From the NCBI GenBank assembly GCA_905233825.1, contig CAJOFE010000006.1, forward strand, positions 1 to 64,000: DNA of 64,000 nucleotides, given 5' to 3'. A model generated the notes under the pieces. That model saw only the letters and a list, made by a program, of their open reading frames with translations, was not told the DNA's origin and ran no database searches. Below, piece by piece: positions 31,056-39,144 of the stretch. Both the position numbers and the translations under genes were made by a program. Each line of letters starts with the position of its first letter. The stretch's first letter is position 1. Origin of the DNA: an uncultured Prevotella sp. Its GTDB lineage: Bacteria; Bacteroidota; Bacteroidia; Bacteroidales; Bacteroidaceae.

Positions 31056-33494
31056 ATGAAAGGAATATTAGCATATATCCGTCGGAAGTTGTCAGTAAGG
31101 GTGAGCCTATGGGTGGTCATGTTTGCTGCCATCATCTTCATTGCCGCCCTCAGTTTCCTATTCTACCAGTCGCGCGAAGCCGTGCGCCAAGAGGCTATCA
31201 GTCGTGCTACGCAGATATTGAATAATACATCGCTGCGCGTCGAGGGCATCCTGAATCGCGTTGAGGTGGCTTCAGACATGACTGCATGGTTGGTGCGGCG
31301 GCATCCTGACGAGGCCGACTCGATGTTCGTATATAGTCGCGCCATGCTGCAGAATAACCCTGACTTCTACAACTGTTCCGTCGCTTTCGAGCCTTATTTC
31401 TTCGAGGAGCAGGGTCGCTATTTCTCGGCCTACTCCAAGCACGATGGCGATAGCATCCGTACTATCCAGGGGGGTAGCGATAGCTATCAGTATTTCTTCA
31501 TGGACTGGTATCTCATGCCCATACTGTTGGATAAGCCGTGCTGGACGGAGCCCTATATGGACCTCGATGTGAAAACCAATACGAGCGAGATGGTGACCAG
31601 CTACTGTCAGGCAATTAAGATTGTGGGTGAGCAAGATCAGAGCCAGACTTGCCTAGACTCTGCCGAGCGTGAGCATGCTCGCTTGAAGGGGAAGGGTGAG
31701 CAGGGGAAGGTGATCGGCGTTATCAATACCAGCCTCTCGCTGAATTGGCTCTCGCAGACCATCTCGGCTGTAAAGCCCTATCCCAATTCATTTAGCATTA
31801 TGATAGGGCGTGGCGGCACTTACTTTGTACATCCCGATACAACGAAGATTACTCGTGAGACCATCTTTACCGCGACTCTCGAACAGCCTGACACGGCGCT
31901 AACTGCTTTAGGCCGCGCTATGCAGCGCGGTGAGGAAGGAATGATGCATACGAACGTGAATGGAGAGGAATGCTACGTGTTTTATAAACCTCTTGGCAAG
32001 ACGGGCTGCTCAATGGCCATCGTCTGCCCCGAGAGCGATATCTTCGGCGGTTTCGACCGTCTGCGCCGTGCTGTCATGGCCATCGTTGTTGTCGGCTTGT
32101 TGCTAATGCTCTTCTTCTTCATGCGCATCATCACCCGCGAGCTAAAACCCCTGCGGCGATTGGCCAAGGAGGCAGAGACGATTGCGTCGGGACAGTTCGA
32201 TGCGCAACTTCCTGACTTCCAGCGCACTGACGAGATAGGTCAGCTCAGTCACTCCTTTGCGGGCATGCAGCAGTCGTTGGTGAAATACATTGACGAGCTG
32301 AAGAATACCACCGCGCAGAAGGCTTCGATAGAGCGTGACCTGCACATTGCCAGCTCCATACAAATGGGCATGCTGCCCAAGAATTTCCCCACCAGGGCCG
32401 ATCGCGACGACGTGGTACTCTACGCCTCGCTGACACCTGCCAAGGATGTGGGTGGTGACTTGTTCGACTTCTACATCCGCGATGAGAAGCTCTTCTTCTG
32501 CATCGGCGATGTCTCGGGCAAGGGCATTCCCGCCTCGCTCGTTATGGCCGTCACGCGCTCCATCTTCCGCACCGTGTCGGCCCGCGAGTCGATGCCCGAC
32601 CATATTGTGGCCAACATGAACGAGATCATTGCCGATATGAACGAGAGTAACATGTTCGTCACACTTTTCGTCGGTGTGCTCGACCTGCCTACGGGCCGTT
32701 TGCGTTATAGCAACGCTGGTCATGATGCCCCGTTGCTCGTAGGTTCTGGTGTCGGCACGCTGGTCTGCGACTCAAATATCCCTGTTGGCGTTATGTCATC
32801 GTGGAAGTTCACGCTACAGGAGGCGCAGATATTCACTGGCACAACCATCTTCCTCTATACCGATGGTCTGACCGAGGCCGAAGATGCCACTCACGCGCAG
32901 TTCCGCATGGAGCGTGTGAACGATGTGGCCATCCAGGCTCTTGCCCACCAGCAGCAGGAGCCACGTCAGCTCATCGGCCTGATGACTGACGCCGTCCACC
33001 AGTTTGTGGGCGATGCCGAGCAGAGCGACGACCTGACGATGATGGCTATACAATACATCAGGCAGGTCAGCGATGTGAAATACACCAAAAGCATTGTACT
33101 GCCTAACGACACCAAGGAGGTACCGCAGCTGGCTGCCTTCGTCGATGAGGTGTGCAAGGTTGTAGGCTTCAGCCCTTCCATCACCATGCAGATGAACCTC
33201 GCTATCGAGGAAGCCGTGGTTAATGTAATGAAATACGCCTACCCGCCCGGCACTCGCGGCGAGGTAACCGTCGAGGCTAAGTCGAACGACGTGCGACTGA
33301 AGTTCACCATTATCGACAGCGGAATGCCCTTCGACCCGACAGTCAAGGCTGATACTGATACAACACTCTCAGCCGAAGAGCGTCCCATCGGCGGACTAGG
33401 TATCCACTTAGTGCGCCAGATTATGGACTCTGTTAACTATGAGCGCATGGATAATCTCAACGTGCTTACACTGAGAAAGAAAATCGTAAAATAA
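31056..33494 (+). CDS. Membrane sensor with HAMP, SpoIIE phosphatase and HATPase domains
   Basis: An 812-residue signalling protein. Domains in order: a membrane helix (about residues 15-40), a periplasmic Cache-like region, a second helix (about 345-365), HAMP (LKPLRRLAKEAETIASGQFD), a short coiled coil, a SpoIIE/PP2C-type phosphatase (VGGDLFDFYI, FCIGDVSGKGIPASLVMA, LRYSNAGHDAPLL, SDDLTMMAI), and an RsbW-like HATPase (MNLAIEEAVVNVMKYAYP, PIGGLGIHLVRQIMDSV). It therefore carries both the phosphatase and the kinase of a partner-switching system, with the STAS protein next door as obvious substrate. Near residues 190-220 a segment (EQDQSQTCLDSAEREHARLKG region, 31622-31709) interrupts the Cache-like domain and looks inserted. 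Confidence 0.9.
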   Translation: MKGILAYIRRKLSVRVSLWVVMFAAIIFIAALSFLFYQSREAVRQEAISRATQILNNTSLRVEGILNRVEVASDMTAWLVRRHPDEADSMFVYSRAMLQNNPDFYNCSVAFEPYFFEEQGRYFSAYSKHDGDSIRTIQGGSDSYQYFFMDWYLMPILLDKPCWTEPYMDLDVKTNTSEMVTSYCQAIKIVGEQDQSQTCLDSAEREHARLKGKGEQGKVIGVINTSLSLNWLSQTISAVKPYPNSFSIMIGRGGTYFVHPDTTKITRETIFTATLEQPDTALTALGRAMQRGEEGMMHTNVNGEECYVFYKPLGKTGCSMAIVCPESDIFGGFDRLRRAVMAIVVVGLLLMLFFFMRIITRELKPLRRLAKEAETIASGQFDAQLPDFQRTDEIGQLSHSFAGMQQSLVKYIDELKNTTAQKASIERDLHIASSIQMGMLPKNFPTRADRDDVVLYASLTPAKDVGGDLFDFYIRDEKLFFCIGDVSGKGIPASLVMAVTRSIFRTVSARESMPDHIVANMNEIIADMNESNMFVTLFVGVLDLPTGRLRYSNAGHDAPLLVGSGVGTLVCDSNIPVGVMSSWKFTLQEAQIFTGTTIFLYTDGLTEAEDATHAQFRMERVNDVAIQALAHQQQEPRQLIGLMTDAVHQFVGDAEQSDDLTMMAIQYIRQVSDVKYTKSIVLPNDTKEVPQLAAFVDEVCKVVGFSPSITMQMNLAIEEAVVNVMKYAYPPGTRGEVTVEAKSNDVRLKFTIIDSGMPFDPTVKADTDTTLSAEERPIGGLGIHLVRQIMDSVNYERMDNLNVLTLRKKIVK

Positions 33495-33511
33495 TAGAAC
33501 TTTAAAATTAA

Positions 33512-33820
33512 ATGACAATGAAAACAACCATTCAAGAGCAAGACGGCAACATGGTTGCCATTCTGGAGGGACGCCTTGATACCGCTGCATCCCCGGAAAC
33601 CGAAAAGGCTATGAGTCCTCTCTACGATTGCGAGGGACAGGACATTATTATCGACTGCACTGACTTGGAATACATTTCGTCGAGCGGTCTGCGCATCTTC
33701 CTCGGCATCCTGAAAAGCGCCAAGGCAAAAGGTGGCCACGTCTATATCAAAGGTATCTCCGACGACATCCGTGCCGTCTTCGCCATGACGGGTTTCATCA
33801 ACCTCTTCGAGTTTAAGTAG
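33512..33820 (+). CDS. STAS-domain anti-sigma factor antagonist-like protein
   Basis: A 102-residue single STAS domain. The key segment IIIDCTDLEYISSSGLRIFLGIL contains the serine (in YISSSGLR) that is phosphorylated by RsbW-like kinases and dephosphorylated by SpoIIE phosphatases. It lies 17 bp after the gene for a protein with both activities. In classical systems the unphosphorylated form binds an anti-sigma factor; no sigma or anti-sigma gene is present here, so its target may be the next gene's product or elsewhere. The start may be ATG 33512 or 33518. Confidence 0.9.
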   Translation: MTMKTTIQEQDGNMVAILEGRLDTAASPETEKAMSPLYDCEGQDIIIDCTDLEYISSSGLRIFLGILKSAKAKGGHVYIKGISDDIRAVFAMTGFINLFEFK

Positions 33821-33824
33821 GCTA

Positions 33825-34895
33825 ATGGGAAACAATGTCATACTTGATGCGCATGGCGAGGCGTTGCTGCAACAGTACCGCGAATTATTACCCACGCTGA
33901 ATCAACTGGCTAAGCAGGCCTATGACTTGCTGAGCCAGGCGCTCCGCGAGCAGGGTATTTACGTCACTGCCATCGAGTACAGGGTAAAGAAAGAAAAGTC
34001 ACTGGCTGGTAAGCTGGAGTTGAAAGGGGCAAAATACAAGACCATCGACGACATTACCGACCTCGTGGGTCTGCGTGTCATCACTTTCTACACCGACGAA
34101 GTCGATAAGGTGGCGGCCATTGCCAAGCGCATTTTCGATATCGATTGGCAGGAGAGCGTCGATAAGCGCAAGTTGCACCAGTTGGATGCTTTTGGTTATA
34201 ACTCGTTGCACTATATCTGCCGCTTGCGCAGTGGTGGTCCGCGCTTTGAGTTGCAGATGCGCACCGCCCTACAGCACGTGTGGTCCACCATCGAGCACGA
34301 CACTGGCTACAAGGGCGATGTGAAGATTCCCAGCGAGTACTTGCGGCAGTTCAGCCGTCTGGCTGGCATGCTGGAGTTGGTCGATGACGAGTTCAGCCGT
34401 CTGCGTCTCGTGCTCACCGACTATCGCCGACAGATACAGTCGCTGGTAAAGAACGGACAACTTGACGACGTGCCCCTGTCAGCCGACACTTTTCGCAGCT
34501 ATCTCGACCTGCACCCCTTTGACCGGCTGAACAAGCGTATTGCCGCCGTCAATCAGGCCGAGATATATCCCGTCTCGATGATGCCCTTCCTGCCTGTGCT
34601 TGAATCCTTTGGGCTGGAGACACTCGGCGACGTGCAGCACTTTATCGATGACAACAGTGACGATGCCCACCAGCTGGCACTCTCGCAACTGGCTATCACC
34701 GACCTCGATATTCTCTCGTCGAGCGCAGCTTTGCAGTACCTCTGTCTGGTCTTTGTGCTAAAGCATGATGGTGGGCACGAAGGACTGAAATCAATTTATG
34801 ACACCATCAACGGCAAGTCCGATGCTAATGGAATGCTGGCCGATATGATGCTGGAGCAGGCTGCGACGTTGCCGTTTATGCAAGTGAAGAAGTGA
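33825..34895 (+). CDS. RelA/SpoT-domain (p)ppGpp synthetase-like protein
   Basis: A 356-residue protein with one nucleotidyltransferase domain of the RelA/SpoT type: YRVKKEKSLAGKLELKG, DITDLVGLRVITFYTDEVDKVA, DAFGYNSLHYICRL, FELQMRTALQHVWSTIEHDTGYK (the conserved ExQxRT/xxxW-x3-E-HD region). There is no HD hydrolase, TGS or ACT domain, so it resembles a small alarmone synthetase with an extra about 140-residue C-terminal region of unknown role. It begins 4 bp after the STAS gene, suggesting that partner switching could control alarmone synthesis. The end MQVKK runs into a short heptamer pair (AGTGAAA AGTGAAT). Confidence 0.87.
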   Translation: MGNNVILDAHGEALLQQYRELLPTLNQLAKQAYDLLSQALREQGIYVTAIEYRVKKEKSLAGKLELKGAKYKTIDDITDLVGLRVITFYTDEVDKVAAIAKRIFDIDWQESVDKRKLHQLDAFGYNSLHYICRLRSGGPRFELQMRTALQHVWSTIEHDTGYKGDVKIPSEYLRQFSRLAGMLELVDDEFSRLRLVLTDYRRQIQSLVKNGQLDDVPLSADTFRSYLDLHPFDRLNKRIAAVNQAEIYPVSMMPFLPVLESFGLETLGDVQHFIDDNSDDAHQLALSQLAITDLDILSSSAALQYLCLVFVLKHDGGHEGLKSIYDTINGKSDANGMLADMMLEQAATLPFMQVKK

Positions 34896-34928
34896 AAAGT
34901 GAATAAATAAAACAACAAGTAAAAGGAG

Positions 34929-36446
34929 ATGGATGATTCATTCCTATTCTTAGGCTTCGGCCTTGATGCCTGGATTACCATTATCACGGTGCTGGGCATG
35001 TTTACTACACTGTTGCTGACGAAGTTGCGGACCGACGTGGTGTTCCTTGCAGCCATCGGTGTGCTCTTCGTTACGGGCGTGCTTGATGCCCAAGAAGCCT
35101 TCTCGGGCTTCAGTTCCACGTCGGTGGTGGTCATCGGCGTGCTGTTCGTCGTGGTGGCCGGACTGACGCATACGGGTGTCTTGCAGTGGATTGTACGTCA
35201 TCTGTTAGGTCAGCCCAAGAGTTACGGGAAAGCTGTAGTGAGGCTGATGCTGCCTGTGGCCGGTCTGAGCTCTTTCTTAAGTAATACGACGGTGGTGACC
35301 ATGTTCGTGGGCATCGTCAAGATGTGGTCGAAGAAACTTGGTATCGCCCCCTCAAAACTGCTTATACCGCTAAGCTATGCCTCGGGCATGGGTGGTGTGT
35401 GTACTCTTATCGGTACGCCACCGAACTTGATTATCAGTGGTCTCTATTCCGACAAGACGGGCACGGTGATGAATGTGCTGGCAACGACTATCCCTGGTCT
35501 GTTCTGCTTGTTCGTTGGTGTGCTCTCGGTCATCGCTATGAGGAAGTTGCTGCCCGACCGCAAGGCGCCGGAGTCGGACTTCGAGGACACGGCCGAATAC
35601 ACCGTTGAGATGCTGGTGCCGTCGGATAACAAGTTTATCGGCGAGACACTGGGTTATGCCGGGCTGCAAGAAGTCAAGGGCGGTCGCCTGTTGCGCTGGC
35701 ACCACTTCGACAACGTGGCGGTGCCCATCGATAAGAACGAGTTTCTGATGGGTGGCGACCGTATGGTCTTTGCCGGACAGATCAAGGATCTTCTGGAACT
35801 GACGAAGACCCATGGTTTGATTGCTGGCGAAGAGATAGTCAATGTTGGAACTAAGACATTCGTGTCGGCAGCCATCATGATTGCGATGGTGGTGCTCTCG
35901 GCGCTGAATGTCATGCCGCTCCTGCAGTGTGCCTTCATTGCCGCTGCGGCCATGCTTTTGCTGCGTTGCTGCAGTGCGAACCAGGCCATGAAAGCTATTA
36001 ACTGGGACATCCTGATGGTTTTCGCCGGTAGCGTGGTACTGGGTCTTGCCATTCAGAAAACGGGCATTGCCGAGCGATTGGCTCTGGGCATCCTCGATAT
36101 CTGTGGCACCAACCCCATTGTCGTCATGACGGCCATCTGCTTTGTGGGCACTTTCATCACTGAGTTCATCTCGAATACGGCAGCAGGCGCCATGTTCTTC
36201 CCCATCATGTACGAGGCTGCCGAGAAGTTGGGCTATGAGCCATTCTCTTTCCTTATCGCCCTGATGGTGAGCATCAGCAGCAGTTTCGCTACGCCCATCG
36301 GCTCGCCTACTCACATGCTGGTCTATGGCCCAGGCGGCTACCGCTTTAGCGATTTCATGCGCATCGGCCTGCTGATGAACCTCATCATCCTTGCTGCCAA
36401 CATCCTCATTGTCAATATCGTCTATCCGCTCACACCCATTCAATAA
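34929..36446 (+). CDS. SLC13/DASS-family anion permease with a TrkA-C domain
   Basis: A 505-residue membrane transporter with about 11-12 helices. Motifs are SFLSNTTVVTMFVGIVKMW and MGGVCTLIGTPPNLIISGLY in the first half, and TEFISNTAAGAMFFPIMYEAA and SSSFATPIGSPTHMLVYGPGGY in the second, matching sulfate or dicarboxylate Na+ symporters. A soluble loop between helices (about residues 210-310; FIGETLGYAGLQEVKGGRLL, DRMVFAGQIKDLLELTKT) is a RCK/TrkA-C domain. It lies 33 bp after the RelA/SpoT-type gene and may belong to the same operon, which begins with a binding protein for an unknown ligand. Confidence 0.88.
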   Translation: MDDSFLFLGFGLDAWITIITVLGMFTTLLLTKLRTDVVFLAAIGVLFVTGVLDAQEAFSGFSSTSVVVIGVLFVVVAGLTHTGVLQWIVRHLLGQPKSYGKAVVRLMLPVAGLSSFLSNTTVVTMFVGIVKMWSKKLGIAPSKLLIPLSYASGMGGVCTLIGTPPNLIISGLYSDKTGTVMNVLATTIPGLFCLFVGVLSVIAMRKLLPDRKAPESDFEDTAEYTVEMLVPSDNKFIGETLGYAGLQEVKGGRLLRWHHFDNVAVPIDKNEFLMGGDRMVFAGQIKDLLELTKTHGLIAGEEIVNVGTKTFVSAAIMIAMVVLSALNVMPLLQCAFIAAAAMLLLRCCSANQAMKAINWDILMVFAGSVVLGLAIQKTGIAERLALGILDICGTNPIVVMTAICFVGTFITEFISNTAAGAMFFPIMYEAAEKLGYEPFSFLIALMVSISSSFATPIGSPTHMLVYGPGGYRFSDFMRIGLLMNLIILAANILIVNIVYPLTPIQ

Positions 36447-36468
36447 GAAAGAATGCTATGAAACAGCC

Positions 36469-36552
36469 ATGAAGCTATGGGTACTCGCCGTCACCCTTAT
36501 TCGTGGAGCAAGTACGTCGGTGCAGACGCTACGTGGCACAGTAACGATATAA
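36469..36552 (+). pseudogene. Possible 5' remnant of a signal-peptide gene
   Basis: ATG 36469 opens a 27-codon frame MKLWVLAVTLIRGASTSVQT, LRGTVTI. Its first half looks like a Bacteroidota lipoprotein signal (compare MKRILLWMLAVILTICG at 28244) but no gene body follows; repeats begin at once. It may be chance. Confidence 0.25.
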
Positions 36553-36796
36553 CCAGTCTCTCCCTGCCAACTTGTTCTGTCGCGTGAACTTTTAACACGC
36601 CGCTGTCAGGGAGGGAGGAGGCATTAAATCGGGAGATTAATCCCATTAAATCGGGAGCGAGAAGGCTTCTAACGCGTACCGACCCTTCGCTCGGCATATG
36701 CGGGGCGAGGGGTCGGCATATACGGAGCCCGGGCCCCGCATATGGAGGCCCCACGCTCCGTACCTATTTTTATTCTAGAAAGACTAGTGATGCGCA
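36553..36796. repeat. Non-coding region with ATTAAATCGGGAG and CATATGCGGGGC repeats
   Basis: No gene. ATTAAATCGGGAG occurs twice (about 36624 and 36645) with an inverted GATTAATCCC between. Further on, GGCATATGCGGGGCGAGGGG, GGCATATACGGAGCCC and GGGCCCCGCATATGGAGGCCCC make a chain of overlapping palindromes built from a GCATATGCGGGGC-like word, and GTACCGACC/GCTCCGTACC bracket the block. Confidence 0.7.
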
Positions 36797-38884
36797 TTAT
36801 GTCCTGAGCGCCCGCATGGCGTTGAGGACGGCGAGGACGGTGACGCCGACATCGGCGAAGACAGCGAGCCACATGGTGGCGAGGCCGAAGGTGGCAAGCA
36901 GGAGCACGGCAACCTTCACGCCGATGGCAAACCAGATGTTCTGACGGGCGATGGCGATGGTGCGGCGGGCAATGCTGATAGCGGTGGCAATCTTTGTGGG
37001 ACGGTCGTCCATCAGCACCACGTCGGCAGCCTCGATGGCGGCATCGCTGCCCAGACCACCCATCGCAATACCTATGTCGGCACGTGCCAGCACAGGGGCG
37101 TCGTTGATGCCGTCACCGACGAAAGCGGTGACCCCTCCCCTGTCCCCTCCCCGTGCGGAGAGGGGTGATTGGTGATTGGTGATTGGCTTTTGGGTAATAG
37201 CCTCTATCATGGAGACCTTGTCGGCAGGCAGTAGTTCGGCGTGGTATTCGTCGATGCCGAGTTCTTGGGCTACGTGGTCGGCTACCTCGCGACGGTCGCC
37301 AGTGAGCATGACTGTCTTCTCGATGCCCAGCTTCTTCAGGCGGGCAATGGCCTCGGCGCTGTCGTCCTTGACCTTGTCGTTGATGACGATGTGGCCGAGG
37401 TAGGTGAAAGGTGAGTGCTGAGTGGTAAGGAGCGAAGGGGCTGTAGCCACGTGGATGATGGTGCCAGTGTGGTGGCAGTCGTGCCAGTGGGCACCTACGG
37501 CGTCCATCAGTTTCGTGTTGCCCACGCAGACGATTTGGTCTCCGACTCGGGCACGGATGCCCTGTCCGGCTATCTCCTCGACATCGCTTACCATGCAGCC
37601 GTCGGTAGCCTCATCGGGGAAGGCATCGCGCAGGGCGGCACCGATGGGGTGGGTGCTGAAATGCTCTACATGGGCGGCGAGGTGTAGTAATTGAGAATGG
37701 GTAATGGATAATGGATAATTATCAATTGTCAATTGTTCATGATCAATTGGGTGAACAATGTTCACCTGAAACTGGCCGTGAGTCAGCGTGCCGGTCTTGT
37801 CGAAGACCACGGTATCGACGCGCGAGAGGACGTCCATGTAGTTGGCTCCTTTGATGAGGATGCCTCGGCGCGAGGCTCCTCCAATGCCACCGAAGAACGT
37901 CAGCGGCACGCTGATGACCAAGGCACAGGGGCAACTGACCACGAGGAAGAGGAGGGCACGGTAGAGCGCTTCGCTAAATGAAAAATGAAAGATGAAAGAT
38001 GAAGGAAGTAGTGGCGGGATGATGGCGATGGCCAGGGCGGCGAAGACGACGATAGGCGTATAGACACGGGCAAAGCGGGTAATGAAGGCTTCGCTCTGTG
38101 ACTTGTGTTCGCCAGCATGTTCGACGAGCTCGATGATCTTCGCCACGGTACTCTCGCCGTAGGCTTTCGTGGTGCGCACGCGGAGAACACCCGAGAGGTT
38201 GATGCAGCCCGAGATGACCTCGTCGCCCTCGGTCACGTCGCGTGGCACGGCTTCGCCTGTCAGTGCCACCGTGTTCAGTGCCGAAGTACCCTCGACAATC
38301 ACACCGTCAAGCGGTACCTTCTCACCAGGACGGATGATGATGGTGGCGCCGACGGGCACTTCGGAAGGAGAACAATCGACGGCTCCCACATGCGCCACAT
38401 CAGGCCGTATATCCATCAGGTGTGCGATGCTCTGGCGACTTTTACCCTCGGCATAGCCCTCGAAGAGCTCACCCACCTGGAAGAACAGCATGACGAAGAC
38501 GGCCTCGGGGAATTCCGTCTCGGCATCAGGAAGGAAGCCGATGGCAAGGGCTCCGATGGTAGCCACCGACATGAGGAAGTGCTCGTTGAACATGTCGCCG
38601 TGGGTGATGCCTTCCCACGCCTCCTTCAGCGTCTCGTGGCCTATTAATAAATAAGGTACGAGATAGACGAGCAGCAATTGCCATTTCGTCAATTGAGAAT
38701 GGAAAATGGATAATTGAAAATGAGGGCTGTGTTCTAACAGCACGGCGCCGACGAGTAGGACAGCCGTAATGACGATGAGCCAGAGTTGCCGTTTCAGACT
38801 GTGCTCGTGGTGATGCTCATGCTCCTCGTGATGGTGTTCGTGCGAGCAGCAGTCGCAATGTTGATGCTCATGTTGATGTGCCAT
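36797..38884 (-). CDS. zntA: Zinc/cadmium-type P1B ATPase with five in-frame repeat insertions
   Basis: A 695-residue heavy-metal exporter. The N-terminus is His/Cys-rich (HQHEHQHCDCCSHEHHHEEH), in place of a full HMA domain. The core has GDMFNEHFLMSVATIGA, SALTGE-like NTVALTGEAVPRD, the CPC metal site SCPCALVIS, the phosphorylation site DKTGTLTHG, the HP motif STHPIGAAL, GDGINDAPVLARADIGIAMG and the C-terminal metal helices. Zinc, cadmium or lead export is the expected role. Repeat tracts add residues at five places: about 53-65 (PHFQLSIFHSQLTK), 291-302 (LPSSFIFHFSFS), 378-399 (QLTIDNYPLSITHSQLL), 483-494 (SLLTTQHSPFTY) and 564-584 (TNHQSPLSARGGDRGG). All are in loops and keep the frame. 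Control region at 39036-39072. Confidence 0.93.
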   Translation of the reverse strand: MAHQHEHQHCDCCSHEHHHEEHEHHHEHSLKRQLWLIVITAVLLVGAVLLEHSPHFQLSIFHSQLTKWQLLLVYLVPYLLIGHETLKEAWEGITHGDMFNEHFLMSVATIGALAIGFLPDAETEFPEAVFVMLFFQVGELFEGYAEGKSRQSIAHLMDIRPDVAHVGAVDCSPSEVPVGATIIIRPGEKVPLDGVIVEGTSALNTVALTGEAVPRDVTEGDEVISGCINLSGVLRVRTTKAYGESTVAKIIELVEHAGEHKSQSEAFITRFARVYTPIVVFAALAIAIIPPLLPSSFIFHFSFSEALYRALLFLVVSCPCALVISVPLTFFGGIGGASRRGILIKGANYMDVLSRVDTVVFDKTGTLTHGQFQVNIVHPIDHEQLTIDNYPLSITHSQLLHLAAHVEHFSTHPIGAALRDAFPDEATDGCMVSDVEEIAGQGIRARVGDQIVCVGNTKLMDAVGAHWHDCHHTGTIIHVATAPSLLTTQHSPFTYLGHIVINDKVKDDSAEAIARLKKLGIEKTVMLTGDRREVADHVAQELGIDEYHAELLPADKVSMIEAITQKPITNHQSPLSARGGDRGGVTAFVGDGINDAPVLARADIGIAMGGLGSDAAIEAADVVLMDDRPTKIATAISIARRTIAIARQNIWFAIGVKVAVLLLATFGLATMWLAVFADVGVTVLAVLNAMRALRT
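37131..37190. repeat. Composite GC-rich plus period-7 element inside zntA
   Basis: ACCCCTCCCCTGTCCCCTCC, then CCGTGCGGAGAGGGG, then GATTGGT three times in 7-nt register (37168-37186). It is the clearest case in which both element classes are joined. Confidence 0.8.
37400..37434. repeat. Period-7 tract inside zntA (nucleotide-binding domain)
   Basis: Units AGGTGAA, AGGTGAG, TGCTGAG, TGGTAAG are in register. The minus-strand translation is SLLTTQHSPFTY. Confidence 0.75.
37687..37748. repeat. Period-7 tract inside zntA (after the DKTGT site)
   Basis: Units related to GTAATTGAGAATGG, TAATGGATAATGGATAAT and TATCAATTGTCAATTG follow one another with a 7-nt period and a partly palindromic right end. 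It encodes HEQLTIDNYPLSITHSQLL. Confidence 0.8.
37976..38010. repeat. Period-7 tract inside zntA (between membrane helices)
   Basis: Units ATGAAAA, ATGAAAG, ATGAAAG, ATGAAGG are in register. It encodes LPSSFIFHFSF. Confidence 0.8.
38689..38726. repeat. Period-7 tract inside zntA (between helices 1 and 2)
   Basis: Units TTGAGAA, TGGAAAA, TGGATAA, TTGAAAA, TGAGG are in register. It encodes PHFQLSIFHSQL. Confidence 0.8.
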
Positions 38885-38907
38885 ATCTTTGCTATTTTTA
38901 TTTCGTT

Positions 38908-39032
38908 TACCCCGCCCCTAACCCCTCCCCTCCATAGGGAGGGGGAGTGGTGGTGTCTCCCCTTGGAGGGGAGCCGTTGCTGTTTCCGCCGCCCCTCCGA
39001 GGGGAGGGGATAGGGGAGGGGTTTGTTTCCGG
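38908..39032. repeat. GC-rich palindromic elements in the zntA leader
   Basis: At least three units of the CCCCTCC/GGAGGGG class lie head to tail between the zntA promoter and its start codon, for example CCCCTAACCCCTCCCCTCC and GCCCCTCCGAGGGGAGGGG. They would be part of a strongly folded 5' leader in the mRNA. Confidence 0.85.
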
Positions 39033-39035
39033 CTG

Positions 39036-39072
39036 CAAAGGTACGGATAGTTTCTTGCAACTTGGTTGCAAA
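39036..39072 (-). promoter_or_regulatory. zntA promoter with a 17-bp palindrome in a long spacer
   Basis: Minus-strand TACCTTTG (complement of 39036-39043) has a TTTG (complement of 39069-39072) 25 bp upstream, longer than the usual 19-22. The spacer holds the perfect palindrome TTGCAACTTGGTTGCAA (39055-39071). A palindrome within a stretched spacer is how MerR-type metal regulators control exporters; ArsR-type binding is also possible. No regulator gene is in the window. Confidence 0.5.
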
Positions 39073-39097
39073 GAACAGTTATTAGTTTTGGCTCTGA

Positions 39098-39143
39098 GCT
39101 AACACCCAATAGCCAACAGCTAATAGCTAATAGCCAATAGCCA
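39098..39143. repeat. Period-7 tract before glsB's 3' end
   Basis: Units CAATAGC, CAACAGC, TAATAGC, TAATAGC, CAATAGC, CATTTAA lie in exact 7-nt register between the zntA promoter and the glsB stop codon. Confidence 0.85.
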
Positions 39144-39144
39144 T

